Below, in pieces: positions 47,281 through 56,174 of a stretch of 64,000 nt of DNA. How positions within the stretch are numbered: position 1 is the first letter of the stretch; every line of letters starts with the position of its first letter. Position numbers and translations under genes: made by a program. Source of the stretch: Rhodopirellula sp. (GTDB lineage: Bacteria > Planctomycetota > Planctomycetia > Pirellulales > Pirellulaceae); assembly GCA_002701385.1 (NCBI GenBank), contig NZVD01000087.1, positions 1 to 64,000 of the forward strand, in the 5' to 3' direction. Below the pieces are notes generated by a model. The model was not told where the DNA came from. It ran no database searches and saw only the letters and a list, made by a program, of their open reading frames with translations.

Positions 47281-48672
47281 TTAGATGTTGTAACCGTTGT
47301 GGTATTCTTTTCGAACAATGTGAGCGACTTCAGGTGCGTTTGTAGGCACCATGTTCTTCGCATCCCATTCGATCTTCTTGCCGTCTGCATAGACAGCCAG
47401 ATTGCCGAGAAGAATGGTCTCGGTTAGAGGACCGGCGTAGTTCGGGAAGTTCGAAATCGGAGCAGGTCCACCTTTGATGGCATTTGCCAATTCGGTGAAG
47501 TGTCCTGGGGATTCCGGGAATTCGACTTCCTGATCGATATCACCAATCAGTGTGAAATCATCACCTTGCAGAACACCAGTATGCCGTGCGTCCTGACCGT
47601 AGTCGCCAGGTGAGAAGAAGGAACCCTTATCTCCAACCACGAGCGAACCGGTGTTTAATAGGCGAGCATAAGCTTTGGTGTCAGCCACGATTTCTTTTCC
47701 GTTTTTGTCCTTGAACTGGCTTCGTTTTGGGAACAAAGAACGGTCTGGTTTTTCACCACCGTCATACCAGTACATTGTTAGTGCTTCTCGTCCCTTGTAA
47801 GCAGGGAATTCAAAGGTGATTTTGCACTTGGCAGGATAGGTCTCTTTGTTGTGACCACTGGTTTCAGCTACCACGCTGGTGGGATCAAACAGATCTAGCC
47901 CCATAAATGGCATGTTCAGAGTGTGGCAGGCCATATCGCCAAGTGCACCGGTACCAAAGTCCCACCAGCCACGCCATTTGAATGGAGTATAGGAAGGATG
48001 GTATGGGCGATGTTTTGCTGGGCCTAGGAATTCTGGCCAGTGAATATGTTCCGGAATCGCAGGAGTATCTGTTGGTCGTCCACCGCCTTGAGGCCAAACC
48101 GGACGATTGGTCCAAACATGCACTTCCTTGACAGCACCAACCACACCAGCACGCAGTAGAGCAGCACTTCGACGAAGGTTGCTCGACGCCGTACCCTGAT
48201 TACCCATCTGAGTCTGAACGCCGGCTTCCTTGGCAAGTTCACCTAGATGGCGAGCTTCCTGGATGGTGTGTGTCAAAGGCTTTTGAGTAAAAGTATGCTT
48301 CTTGGCTTTGAGGGCAAGGGCGGCAGCAGGGGCATGGTTATGGTCAGGTGTGCTAACCGTTACACCGTCAAAGCTGTCAGCAGCTGCTTCGAACATCTTA
48401 CGATAGTCATGAAACTTCTTGGCTTTAGGCCATTTGTCTGCAGCTTTATTAAGGTTGCCGTCGTCAATATCACAGATGGCGACGATTTCACCGTGACGGG
48501 CCGCGTCGTTGGAATCGCTGGTACCTTTACCACCAACACCGACACATGCCCAGCGGATAACTTCATTAGCGGACGTGCTGGCTTTGAGTTCTACTCCGCT
48601 GGCAGCAAAAAATCCTGTGCTGGCCGCGGCAGTAAGTTTCATAAAGTCACGTCGTTGTTGACGTTTAGTCAT
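47281..48672 (-). CDS. Tat-exported Gfo/Idh/MocA family oxidoreductase
   Basis: NAD(P)-dependent sugar or inositol-type dehydrogenase fold. A twin-arginine signal (RRDFMKLTAAASTGFFAASG, residues 8-27) sends the folded protein across the inner membrane with its cofactor bound. The Rossmann part follows (WACVGVGGKGTSDS, VAICDIDD), then TVSTPDHNHAPAA and the catalytic Lys segment TFTQKPLTHTIQEA, typical for the family (EKP is usual; QKP here). The C-terminal half includes WWDFGTGALGDMACHTLN. Such Tat-exported members are numerous in planctomycetes and are thought to act on carbohydrates. GAAGGAG lies a few bases before ATG. 463 aa; single-gene unit. Confidence 0.85.
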   Translation of the reverse strand: MTKRQQRRDFMKLTAAASTGFFAASGVELKASTSANEVIRWACVGVGGKGTSDSNDAARHGEIVAICDIDDGNLNKAADKWPKAKKFHDYRKMFEAAADSFDGVTVSTPDHNHAPAAALALKAKKHTFTQKPLTHTIQEARHLGELAKEAGVQTQMGNQGTASSNLRRSAALLRAGVVGAVKEVHVWTNRPVWPQGGGRPTDTPAIPEHIHWPEFLGPAKHRPYHPSYTPFKWRGWWDFGTGALGDMACHTLNMPFMGLDLFDPTSVVAETSGHNKETYPAKCKITFEFPAYKGREALTMYWYDGGEKPDRSLFPKRSQFKDKNGKEIVADTKAYARLLNTGSLVVGDKGSFFSPGDYGQDARHTGVLQGDDFTLIGDIDQEVEFPESPGHFTELANAIKGGPAPISNFPNYAGPLTETILLGNLAVYADGKKIEWDAKNMVPTNAPEVAHIVRKEYHNGYNI

Positions 48673-48851
48673 TCGAATAACTCCTTCGAATACTCGATAT
48701 AGATTAATTAATTATTGATAGAGGGGAATTTAATAAAGGTTACACGCTATTTGTCGCAAGTTCAATTTGAGCGAATAAAAAAACTACAATGGCAGGCGAC
48801 GTTTGACGTGGTAGGCTGAATTGGAAATCCCTCAAGAAAGGAATCGCGACT

Positions 48852-49775
48852 ATGAGTCACTTATTGGTGATTGGCTCTATCAATCTGGATCTGGTCCTCG
48901 AGGCTCAACAGCTACCGACTCCCGGTGAAACAGTGCTGGGAGGGATGTTCTCGCAGGTCAACGGCGGTAAAGGTGCTAACCAAGCGGTTGCTGCAGCTCG
49001 TGGCGGGGACAGCGATGTGGTGTTCATAGCTGCTGTGGGTAACGACGATTTTGGTCGTCAGGTCCTGCAGGCTTATGAGGAGGAGGCGAGACTGAGTACC
49101 AAATTAATCCAAACTAAGGCAGGAGTTTCTACGGGGGTTGCCGTGATCTTAGTGGATCAGCAAGCTGAAAATATGATCTGTGTAGCTCCTGGTGCCAACG
49201 CGCAATTGACCTCGGAGGATGTAGAGCGACTCGATGATGTTTGGTTTGACGACGCCCGGGTGTTGCTCGCTTCCATGGAAGTGCCACTGGACTCAATCGA
49301 ACAGGCTGTCATTCGTGCCAAGCAGCGAGGAGCCATGGTCGTAGTAAATCCAGCACCGGTTGTACCTCAACTAGCTGAGCAGATGTTTTTGGCGCAGGTG
49401 GATCTTTTGACTCCTAACGAACATGAAGCATCCCAATTGTCAGGCGTTAGAGTTGAGGATGTGGAGTCTGCGAGAGTGGCGGCAGCAGAAATTCGCGACA
49501 AATATTCTATTCCTGTTGTTATCGTGACATTAGGGGCAGACGGAGTTGTAGTGGATTCCCCTGATAGCAGTCTGCACGTACAGGCTCCCAAAGTCGATGC
49601 CGTGGATACGACGGCGGCAGGCGATTGTTTCAATGGAGTCCTCGCGACGCAGTTAGCTGCGGGTGTGCCATTACAGCAAGCGGTCTCACTTGCAGTACAG
49701 GCTGCGAGTATCAGCGTGACTCGCCGAGGTGCTCAAACATCACTTCCACAACGGAACGAATTCAATAAATTGTAG
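48852..49775 (+). CDS. rbsK: Ribokinase
   Basis: PfkB-family sugar kinase that phosphorylates ribose at O5. It begins LLVIGSINLDLVLEAQQLPTPGETVLG, has the sugar-binding GGKGANQAVAAARGG, NPAPV, LTPNEHEA and the catalytic VDTTAAGDCFNGVLATQLAAG (Asp of the anion hole loop near residue 255). It is 307 aa, normal for ribokinase. It stands alone, divergent from the exported oxidoreductase, with AAGGAAT before its ATG. Another pentose or nucleoside substrate remains possible. Confidence 0.85.
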   Translation: MSHLLVIGSINLDLVLEAQQLPTPGETVLGGMFSQVNGGKGANQAVAAARGGDSDVVFIAAVGNDDFGRQVLQAYEEEARLSTKLIQTKAGVSTGVAVILVDQQAENMICVAPGANAQLTSEDVERLDDVWFDDARVLLASMEVPLDSIEQAVIRAKQRGAMVVVNPAPVVPQLAEQMFLAQVDLLTPNEHEASQLSGVRVEDVESARVAAAEIRDKYSIPVVIVTLGADGVVVDSPDSSLHVQAPKVDAVDTTAAGDCFNGVLATQLAAGVPLQQAVSLAVQAASISVTRRGAQTSLPQRNEFNKL

Positions 49776-49891
49776 GACATGTTTTCGCTAGTATTTTTAG
49801 CTGTATTGCCCCGTGAATCCTAGCGAGAGTAAAATGGGGGCTTGGCTACCTAGCTTGTCTCTACCTCCTTTAATCCCGTGTTCCTACATTT

Positions 49892-51049
49892 ATGACTTCA
49901 GGTCCTAAAAATATTGCCATCCTCGGTTCGACCGGAAGCATAGGACGCTCCACATTGGACGTTGTTCGAGCGTGTTGTGATCGGCTTCGAATTGTCGGGA
50001 TTACTGGACATGCCAATCTGGAGCTATTAAGTAGACAGGCTCAGGAATTTCAGCCCGCGGTTACCGTAGTTTCTGATCCGCAAAAAGCAGCCACCTTCCA
50101 GCTTGATGGATGTCCAGAGACAACGGTGCTTTCCGGGCAGGCTGGGATTTGTGAGCTCGTGACTCGAGAGGATGTCGATCTGGTGGTGTCGGCGATTGTC
50201 GGTAGTGCCGGTCTACGAGGTACGTGGGCGGCGATTGAAGCGGGCAAGACAATTGCCCTAGCAAATAAAGAAACCTTGGTAACAGCCGGCCCACTGGTGA
50301 TGCAGCTTGCCAGTGATTACGGCGTGGATATTTTGCCGGTTGACAGTGAACATAGCGCTATTTTTCAAGCGATGAAAAGCGGTCGTGGGAAAGAAGTTTC
50401 ACGAGTCGTGTTGACAGCCAGTGGCGGCCCTTTTCGAAACCATAGTGCAGAACGGTTGGAATATGTCACGATCGAAGATGCGTTGGCACATCCAACCTGG
50501 GATATGGGGCCAAAGATAACCGTGGACTCAGCGACGATGATGAACAAAGCATTGGAGATTATCGAAGCCCGTTGGTTATTTGGATTGTCAATCGATAAAA
50601 TCGACGTCGTGGTGCATCCGCAGTCCATCGTCCACTCGATGGTGGAGTATTGTGACGGCAGTATCTTGGCTCAAATGAGTCCCCCGGATATGAAGCTCCC
50701 AATCCAATATGCGATGTCCTATCCGGAGCGTTGGGAAGGTCCTGCTGAAAAAATCGATTTGACTCAGGCCTTTCACTGCGAGTTTCATCCACCTGATTAT
50801 GAGCGGTTTCCGGCATTGTTACTGGGTCGCGAAGTTGCCGAGCGTGGCGGAAGTTGTGGGGCAGTATTAAATGCCGCAAACGAATCAGCGGTTGCCGGAT
50901 TTCTAGATGGGCGGTTAAAATTCACTGAAATCGTCGCGGCTTGCCGGGATATTTTAAATCATCATGACTACGACCCGAACCCAAATCTGGAGCAACTCAT
51001 TGCTTTAGATCAGTGGGCTCGAGAGGAGATATTACGTTGGAAACCTTAA
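49892..51049 (+). CDS. dxr: 1-deoxy-D-xylulose 5-phosphate reductoisomerase
   Basis: Second step of the MEP isoprenoid pathway: makes 2-C-methyl-D-erythritol 4-phosphate with NADPH and a divalent metal. The NADPH loop ILGSTGSIGRSTLDVV is at residues 8-23, followed by IALANKETLVTAGPLVM, the metal site LPVDSEHSAIFQ, the loop TASGGPFRNHS, and HPTWDMGPKITVDSATMMNKALEIIEA split across the active site. It is 385 aa, normal. The 3' end overlaps the start of the rseP-like gene by 13 bases, the common dxr-rseP pairing. ispE of the same pathway lies 8 kb away. Confidence 0.97.
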   Translation: MTSGPKNIAILGSTGSIGRSTLDVVRACCDRLRIVGITGHANLELLSRQAQEFQPAVTVVSDPQKAATFQLDGCPETTVLSGQAGICELVTREDVDLVVSAIVGSAGLRGTWAAIEAGKTIALANKETLVTAGPLVMQLASDYGVDILPVDSEHSAIFQAMKSGRGKEVSRVVLTASGGPFRNHSAERLEYVTIEDALAHPTWDMGPKITVDSATMMNKALEIIEARWLFGLSIDKIDVVVHPQSIVHSMVEYCDGSILAQMSPPDMKLPIQYAMSYPERWEGPAEKIDLTQAFHCEFHPPDYERFPALLLGREVAERGGSCGAVLNAANESAVAGFLDGRLKFTEIVAACRDILNHHDYDPNPNLEQLIALDQWAREEILRWKP

Positions 51050-53106
51050 TTGCCGCCTCGTTTGACGGGTTTTTGGCTGGTGCCTGGAACATAGGAAAGG
51101 TTCTGGCAGGGCTGGGGTTTGTTATTTTTGTTCATGAGCTCGGGCACTTCTTAGTAGCCAAAGCTTGCGGAGTTCAATGTGACAAATTTTATGTCGGATT
51201 CGATGTGCCCATGAGAATCGGTCGGCTGAGAATTCCTAGTGCTCTTTTTAAATTCCAGTGGGGTGAGACAGAGTACGGAGTAGGGACTATTCCGCTCGGC
51301 GGCTATGTCAAAATGCTGGGGCAGGATGATAATCCGAATATGGCCGAAGAAGAGGCCGCACGCATTAAGACCGTTAATGAGGATGGTGAGGAAGTTCTCA
51401 ATCCTCGTAGTTACCCCGCTAAAAATGTACCGCAGCGAATGGCAATCATTTCGGCCGGTGTGATCATGAATCTTATTTTTGGGATTCTGATGGCAGCAGC
51501 AGCCTACAAAATAGGAACTCCCATTCAGCCAGCGGCGGTCGGCGGAGTCACTTACGGATCCCAGGCGTGGAAAGCTGGTTGGGAGCCTGGTTATGACCTG
51601 ATTGGATTTGGGGATGGTGAGGAGGATAGCCGTTTCTATCGCTACACTTGGGATTTGAGATATGCGGTCATCGGCGCCGGCATGGATGGCGATCAACCGG
51701 TTAGTTTTCGAGTATTAGATCAGCAGCGTAATCACAAAGTCAGCGATGTAGTTCCTGTTCAAGTCAGTAATGAGTCCAATCATCGTGCCATCGGAATTAC
51801 GAGTGCCATCAACAGTACGGTCCTACTTAATACAGTAAACGCTGAAAATAGTGAATTGATGCTGTTACCAGGGGATGAGGTTATAGAAGTCGCTGGTGTT
51901 CTTGTTGACTACGACGATGCAGGTCCTGAAGAGTCAAGGCAGCGTCTAGGGTGGATTGTCAAAGAGGCATTTGCCAGAAATCCTTCTGAGTCAGTTGAAG
52001 TCAAGGTCATACGAGCAGGTCAGGAAGTTTCACTGTCGGTGGAACCGGTTGCGATGCAAGCTCCAGACTTTGTGTTGGGTATAGGTCCCATTACTGCCTT
52101 TCAAGAAGGGAGTTTGGGAGAGTCTTTGGGGTTCCGTCTGGGGGATGCGATCCAATCGATCAACGGGGAAGATTTGAGTAATGTCGGAGCAGTCCAGTTA
52201 CCCCAATATCTTGCTCAATTCGATGGTCAGGATGTGTCCTTTGGTGTTTCAAGACAGGACGGCGAAGCAATAACGACTGTAGAAATCGTTGTTCCAGACT
52301 ATCAAAGTGCATTGACCTATGAAACATCTCAGACGCCCAACGCGTTGGGAGCTTTGACTTCACTTGGAATTGCTTACTCGAGCAATAATCTGGTTACCGC
52401 TTCACAGCATGCAGTTGTTAAAGTCGGAGACGAATTGGTGGCCATGCAGTTTGCCAAACGGGAAGGCAGTACGGGGGAAGTGGGGGCCCGAGTGCTCAAT
52501 GAGAAAAACCTTTCGCAATATTTGTCGTGGTTTTTCCTCCATGCCAATGCACAATCGGAAAGCCCCGATTTGGAAATGCAGCTGAAGTTTAAGCGTCAGG
52601 GTAACGACGAACTGATCGCGGTGACACCTGAATGGAATGAAATCGAAGGACGTTTTCGAGCATCGCGAGGAGTTATCTTTAGACCCCTTCAGCGAGTGCA
52701 TCAGGCTGCTGGGTGGGGAGAGGCCATACAGTTGGGGTGGACTCGTACGAAACAAGATTTGCAACGCGTCGGGCAAACGTTGGGGTGGATTGCTGATGGG
52801 ACGGCCTCTGTAAAAGACCTCGGTGGTCCTGTGATGATTCTCAAAGTCGCACAAGACGAAGCTGCGGTCGATGTTACTCGACTGTTGTTATTTCTCACGA
52901 TGCTGAGTGCCAACCTTGCGATTCTTAATTTTCTGCCGATCCCAGTATTGGATGGCGGGCACTTCGTCTTCCTGACTATCGAATTAATAACACGCAAACC
53001 CGTCAGCGAGAGAATTCAGGGCTCGCTTTCCGTCTTGTTCCTGTTCCTGCTTCTCGGTTTCATGCTGTTTATTGTTTCGAACGACATTCTAAGATTGTGG
53101 TTCTAA
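51037..53106 (+). CDS. rseP: RseP-like site-2 metalloprotease (M50) with PDZ domains
   Basis: Intramembrane zinc protease that cleaves anti-sigma factors or leftover signal peptides. The active site FVHELGHFLVA (HExxH, residues 33-37) is in the first membrane span; the second motif NFLPIPVLDGGHFVFL is near the C-terminus. The 689-aa protein is well above the usual 420-450. The extra length is periplasmic, with at least two PDZ-like segments (LPGDEVIEVAGVLVDYDD and FRLGDAIQSINGEDLSNVG). The start is chosen as TTG 51037 behind GAGAGGAG, overlapping dxr by 13 bases and so probably coupled to it; GTG 51013 is an alternative. The stop was apparently created by a 14-base duplication. Confidence 0.9.
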   Translation: METLIAASFDGFLAGAWNIGKVLAGLGFVIFVHELGHFLVAKACGVQCDKFYVGFDVPMRIGRLRIPSALFKFQWGETEYGVGTIPLGGYVKMLGQDDNPNMAEEEAARIKTVNEDGEEVLNPRSYPAKNVPQRMAIISAGVIMNLIFGILMAAAAYKIGTPIQPAAVGGVTYGSQAWKAGWEPGYDLIGFGDGEEDSRFYRYTWDLRYAVIGAGMDGDQPVSFRVLDQQRNHKVSDVVPVQVSNESNHRAIGITSAINSTVLLNTVNAENSELMLLPGDEVIEVAGVLVDYDDAGPEESRQRLGWIVKEAFARNPSESVEVKVIRAGQEVSLSVEPVAMQAPDFVLGIGPITAFQEGSLGESLGFRLGDAIQSINGEDLSNVGAVQLPQYLAQFDGQDVSFGVSRQDGEAITTVEIVVPDYQSALTYETSQTPNALGALTSLGIAYSSNNLVTASQHAVVKVGDELVAMQFAKREGSTGEVGARVLNEKNLSQYLSWFFLHANAQSESPDLEMQLKFKRQGNDELIAVTPEWNEIEGRFRASRGVIFRPLQRVHQAAGWGEAIQLGWTRTKQDLQRVGQTLGWIADGTASVKDLGGPVMILKVAQDEAAVDVTRLLLFLTMLSANLAILNFLPIPVLDGGHFVFLTIELITRKPVSERIQGSLSVLFLFLLLGFMLFIVSNDILRLWF

Positions 53107-53114
53107 GATTGTGG
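53087..53114 (+). repeat. 14-base tandem duplication across the rseP stop
   Basis: TTCTAAGATTGTGG occurs twice in direct succession (53087-53100 and 53101-53114). The second copy supplies the TAA stop of the rseP-like gene. Confidence 0.9.
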
Positions 53115-53163
53115 TTCAAGGTTTTTGATCGGCTTTTCCTTGGATTGACTGGAAGGTACTCGA

Positions 53164-53859
53164 ATGCTGGCTGAATCAGTTCAAGTTGTGCTGTTTGATG
53201 CGGTTGGGACAGTCATTTACCCTCAACCGTCCATTGCAGATGCCTACGTGGATATTGGCAGCCGATTCATCGAGGACTTGGATCCAGATGAAGTCTTAAG
53301 ACGTTTTAAATTAGTGTTCTCCAGAGTCTTTAGTGCAGAGAATGCACAGTCACCGGTTACCGAGTCCTCGACGGTAGAGTCCTGGCGACAGGTGGTTGAA
53401 GGCACGTTTCCTGAATTCGAGGATGCTGAAGGTGCATTGTTTCAGCAGTTGTGGGACCATTTCGCAGATAGTCGTTCATGGGGAGTCTATGACGATGTTG
53501 CCGAATGTTTTACTCGTATTCGGTCTCAGGGACTACAGATCGGAATTGCATCCAATTTTGACAGTCGATTGGAGCGAATTGTGAATCTCGATCCAGTGCT
53601 TAGGCAGGCAGAGTATGTTTTTCATTCTGCTCAGTTGGGATGGAATAAACCGGCAGTCGGATTTTGTGATGGAATCGGGAAGCGACTAGGGCTTCAGCCG
53701 AATCAGATCGTCCTCGTTGGGGATCGACTCGACAATGATATACAACCCGCATTGGCAGCGGGTTGGCAGGGAATCTGGATTGACCGCGAGGAAGTTGGGT
53801 CAGCGGCACCGGTACCTAAGGGAGTTCAGAGAATCGTAACGCTTAACGAACTTTTCTGA
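53164..53859 (+). CDS. HAD-superfamily hydrolase
   Basis: HAD phosphatase-type fold of subfamily I. Motif I is VVLFDAVGTVIYP (nucleophile Asp12; the residue two further on is Val, not the usual Asp acid/base), motif II IGIASNFDSRL, motif III Lys in LGWNKPAVGF, motif IV VLVGDRLDNDIQPALAAGW. The cap domain is helical (about 20-90). It is 231 aa. The DxVGT version of motif I resembles haloacid-dehalogenase or HDHD3-like members, so hydrolysis may use another acid or a different substrate. GGAAGG lies just before the ATG. The substrate is unknown. Confidence 0.8.
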   Translation: MLAESVQVVLFDAVGTVIYPQPSIADAYVDIGSRFIEDLDPDEVLRRFKLVFSRVFSAENAQSPVTESSTVESWRQVVEGTFPEFEDAEGALFQQLWDHFADSRSWGVYDDVAECFTRIRSQGLQIGIASNFDSRLERIVNLDPVLRQAEYVFHSAQLGWNKPAVGFCDGIGKRLGLQPNQIVLVGDRLDNDIQPALAAGWQGIWIDREEVGSAAPVPKGVQRIVTLNELF

Positions 53860-53889
53860 GACCGTTTTTCGTCAGAACTCGGAAGAAAC

Positions 53890-54822
53890 TTATGCCGCAT
53901 CGCGATGGTCTGCGTGTGCGGTAAGCTTGCCAGCTTTCAACGCGACTACAGTGATTTTGTTTTTACGGGCGTATTCAATCACATCTGCTTCATTGATGAT
54001 AATAGTGTGACCTGCTTCCACCGCCAAGCAGCTTCCGCCAGCATCCTTAATGGACTCCAGTGTACCGACGCCGATGGCAGGTACATCAAACCGACTATCC
54101 TGTTGTGGTTTTGCCACTTTGATGACAGTAAATCCGCCCTGTTTACAGAGTTCGCCAGCGCGTTGGATACATAGGTCTGTTCCTTCCACTGCTTCGACTG
54201 CTAGTACGGCCTGATTTTTTACGACCACCGTTTGGCCGACGTCGAGGCCACCCATCTGTTTGGCTAGCTCCCAGCCAAATGAAATGTCCAACTGTTGTGA
54301 TTTTGAGATCTTGGAGCCGGTGAGATTGCCTTCTTGCACGAGTAACTCCGGGGCAAAGTGGGTGGCGGGTAATACGGAAATTCCATGGCGCTCAAATAGA
54401 TTAACAAAGGCGAGCAGGAATGTGTCGTCTTTGCGGTCTTTTTTCTTGGTGATCATAAAGTCCCAAAACATTCGCAAGGTTGCGCGGTCTGGAATGTAAT
54501 CCAACCAGGCAAATTTCCGAAAGTATTGAACCTTGTGAATCTTTCCGGCAAATGTAATGTGCTGCACTTGGTGTTGTTTGAAAAAGCGAATGGCCATTCC
54601 GACTTTCGCAATCGGGCCCATGGTAAAGGCATCGCACTCCTGGGCTAATGCTGGATCCGCATGTCCTTTGATACCAACGCCAATAACCTTATAGCCTTGT
54701 CGCTTAAGACTTCTGGCCACGATGACCGGATATTCTCCCCAGCCTGCCATCAGCCCAACCGCTTTGGCATTCAATCGTGATTCTGAGGTAAGAGCAGGAA
54801 TTTCACTCACGTTAAGCGGCAT
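53890..54822 (-). CDS. lpxI: UDP-2,3-diacylglucosamine pyrophosphatase LpxI
   Basis: Hydrolyses UDP-2,3-diacylglucosamine to lipid X in lipid A synthesis; LpxI replaces LpxH in many bacteria. The family signature is clear: VGLMAGWGEYPVIVARSLKRQGY, ITFAGKIHK, DRKDDTFLLAFVNLFERHGI in the middle, and VIKVAKPQQDSRFDVPAIGVGTLESIKDAGGS with the catalytic Asp region, ending in the HTIIINEADVIEYARKN strand. It is 310 aa. It overlaps the end of lpxD by 11 bases, so translation is coupled. Convergent with the HAD gene. Confidence 0.92.
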   Translation of the reverse strand: MPLNVSEIPALTSESRLNAKAVGLMAGWGEYPVIVARSLKRQGYKVIGVGIKGHADPALAQECDAFTMGPIAKVGMAIRFFKQHQVQHITFAGKIHKVQYFRKFAWLDYIPDRATLRMFWDFMITKKKDRKDDTFLLAFVNLFERHGISVLPATHFAPELLVQEGNLTGSKISKSQQLDISFGWELAKQMGGLDVGQTVVVKNQAVLAVEAVEGTDLCIQRAGELCKQGGFTVIKVAKPQQDSRFDVPAIGVGTLESIKDAGGSCLAVEAGHTIIINEADVIEYARKNKITVVALKAGKLTAHADHRDAA

Positions 54823-55924
54823 CCTGTTGGGTCGATTTATCAGCTGAATCAGAGGTCGTCTGATCCTCTTGCTGGCTAGCGAGTTGCTTTTCCAGTTTTT
54901 TGAGTCGTTTAATCATGTCAGGCACTTTCGATAGTGCGGCGGCTTCACGCATGGCCTGTTTGACATCACGAGCCGGAGTCCCAAAATAGTTGCCTTTAGA
55001 GATGTTGCCAATGATTCCACTCTGAGCTGCAACCATGGTCCCAGGTTCAATGTGAACGTGATCCGCAACTCCAGCCTGGCCTCCCATCACAACGTAGTCT
55101 CCCGTCGTGGTACTTCCGGCAATGCCAACTTGAGCACAGATCAGGTTATGTTTTCCAATCTGGCAGTTGTGCCCGATTTGAACAAGATTGTCGAGTTTGG
55201 TGCCTTGCCCGATCGTAGTGCTGGAAAATGTTCCTCGATCCACACAGGCATTCGCTCCGACCTCTACTTCGTCTTCCAGCACAACATAGCCAAGCTGGTC
55301 GGAAAGCAAGTGTTTACCGGAAGAAGAGTCATAGCCAAAGCCATAGGCACCCAGTTTGCATCCGGCGTGAAGGATACATCGGTTACCAATTTGAGTGTTG
55401 TCGTAAATAACGACGTTGGGAAAGATGATGACCTGCTCCCCAATCGTCGTTCCGTCCATGACGACGGAGTTATCCAATACGCAGGTATGATCGCCTATCG
55501 TGACGTTGTCTCCGATCACCACTCCTGCTCCGATCGTAATATCCTCTCCCAAGGTAGCGGTCGAACTAACCGTGGCGGTAGGGTGAATTCCTTTAGCCGG
55601 TGGCTTCATCATGTTTCGGAAGAGACGGACAATCTTCGCAAACGCGTCGACAGGATCTTGCACTCGAAGCGTCATTTTTACGCCGTTTGGAGTTTCGGTA
55701 ATCTTGGAATCATTCAGTGGCGGAGCGTCGGTGTAGACAATTGCCGCGGTCACTTCCGAAGCACAGAATTCCTTGAAGTGCTTTTCGTCACTGACAAGTG
55801 TTAACCAATTGGGCCGGCACTCGCGAATCGTTCCAGCATCGAAGATCAGGAAGTCCGGATCTCCATCTAGTTCGGCTGAAGTAAGTTCAGCAATTTCGCC
55901 TAGCGATAGTGATTTGGCTGACAT
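54812..55924 (-). CDS. lpxD: UDP-3-O-acylglucosamine N-acyltransferase LpxD
   Basis: Third committed step of lipid A synthesis, adding the N-linked hydroxyacyl chain from acyl-ACP. The N-terminal uridine-binding domain (LGEIAELTSAELDGDPDFLI) is followed by a left-handed beta-helix of hexapeptide repeats (IGAGVVIGDNVTIGDH, IIFPNVVIYDNTQIG, VQIGHNCQIGKHNLICAQVGIAGS) with the catalytic His in IGHNCQIG. A helical C-terminus (MIKRLKKLEKQLASQ) completes it. It is 370 aa, normal. First gene of lpxD-lpxI; the pair indicates an outer membrane with lipid A. Confidence 0.95.
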   Translation of the reverse strand: MSAKSLSLGEIAELTSAELDGDPDFLIFDAGTIRECRPNWLTLVSDEKHFKEFCASEVTAAIVYTDAPPLNDSKITETPNGVKMTLRVQDPVDAFAKIVRLFRNMMKPPAKGIHPTATVSSTATLGEDITIGAGVVIGDNVTIGDHTCVLDNSVVMDGTTIGEQVIIFPNVVIYDNTQIGNRCILHAGCKLGAYGFGYDSSSGKHLLSDQLGYVVLEDEVEVGANACVDRGTFSSTTIGQGTKLDNLVQIGHNCQIGKHNLICAQVGIAGSTTTGDYVVMGGQAGVADHVHIEPGTMVAAQSGIIGNISKGNYFGTPARDVKQAMREAAALSKVPDMIKRLKKLEKQLASQQEDQTTSDSADKSTQQDAA

Positions 55925-56174
55925 TGAATTCGGATTCCTTTCCGAAAGGTATGTGATTTGGTCGAGATGACATTTATGTTGTTTGTACCACTCAAATATC
56001 TCAACGATAATCTAGCGAAATTGATGATTTGCTCCAATATGAACCGAGTGAAATGTCTCAAAATGAAGGGATGAACGCCTGCTTTTTGAAAACATTTCCG
56101 CAAGGGTACGGCGGGCCGGATCTGTTACAATGAGCCCTCTGTAATTTGCTGTTCATAACCGTTTAGGTGTTCTG

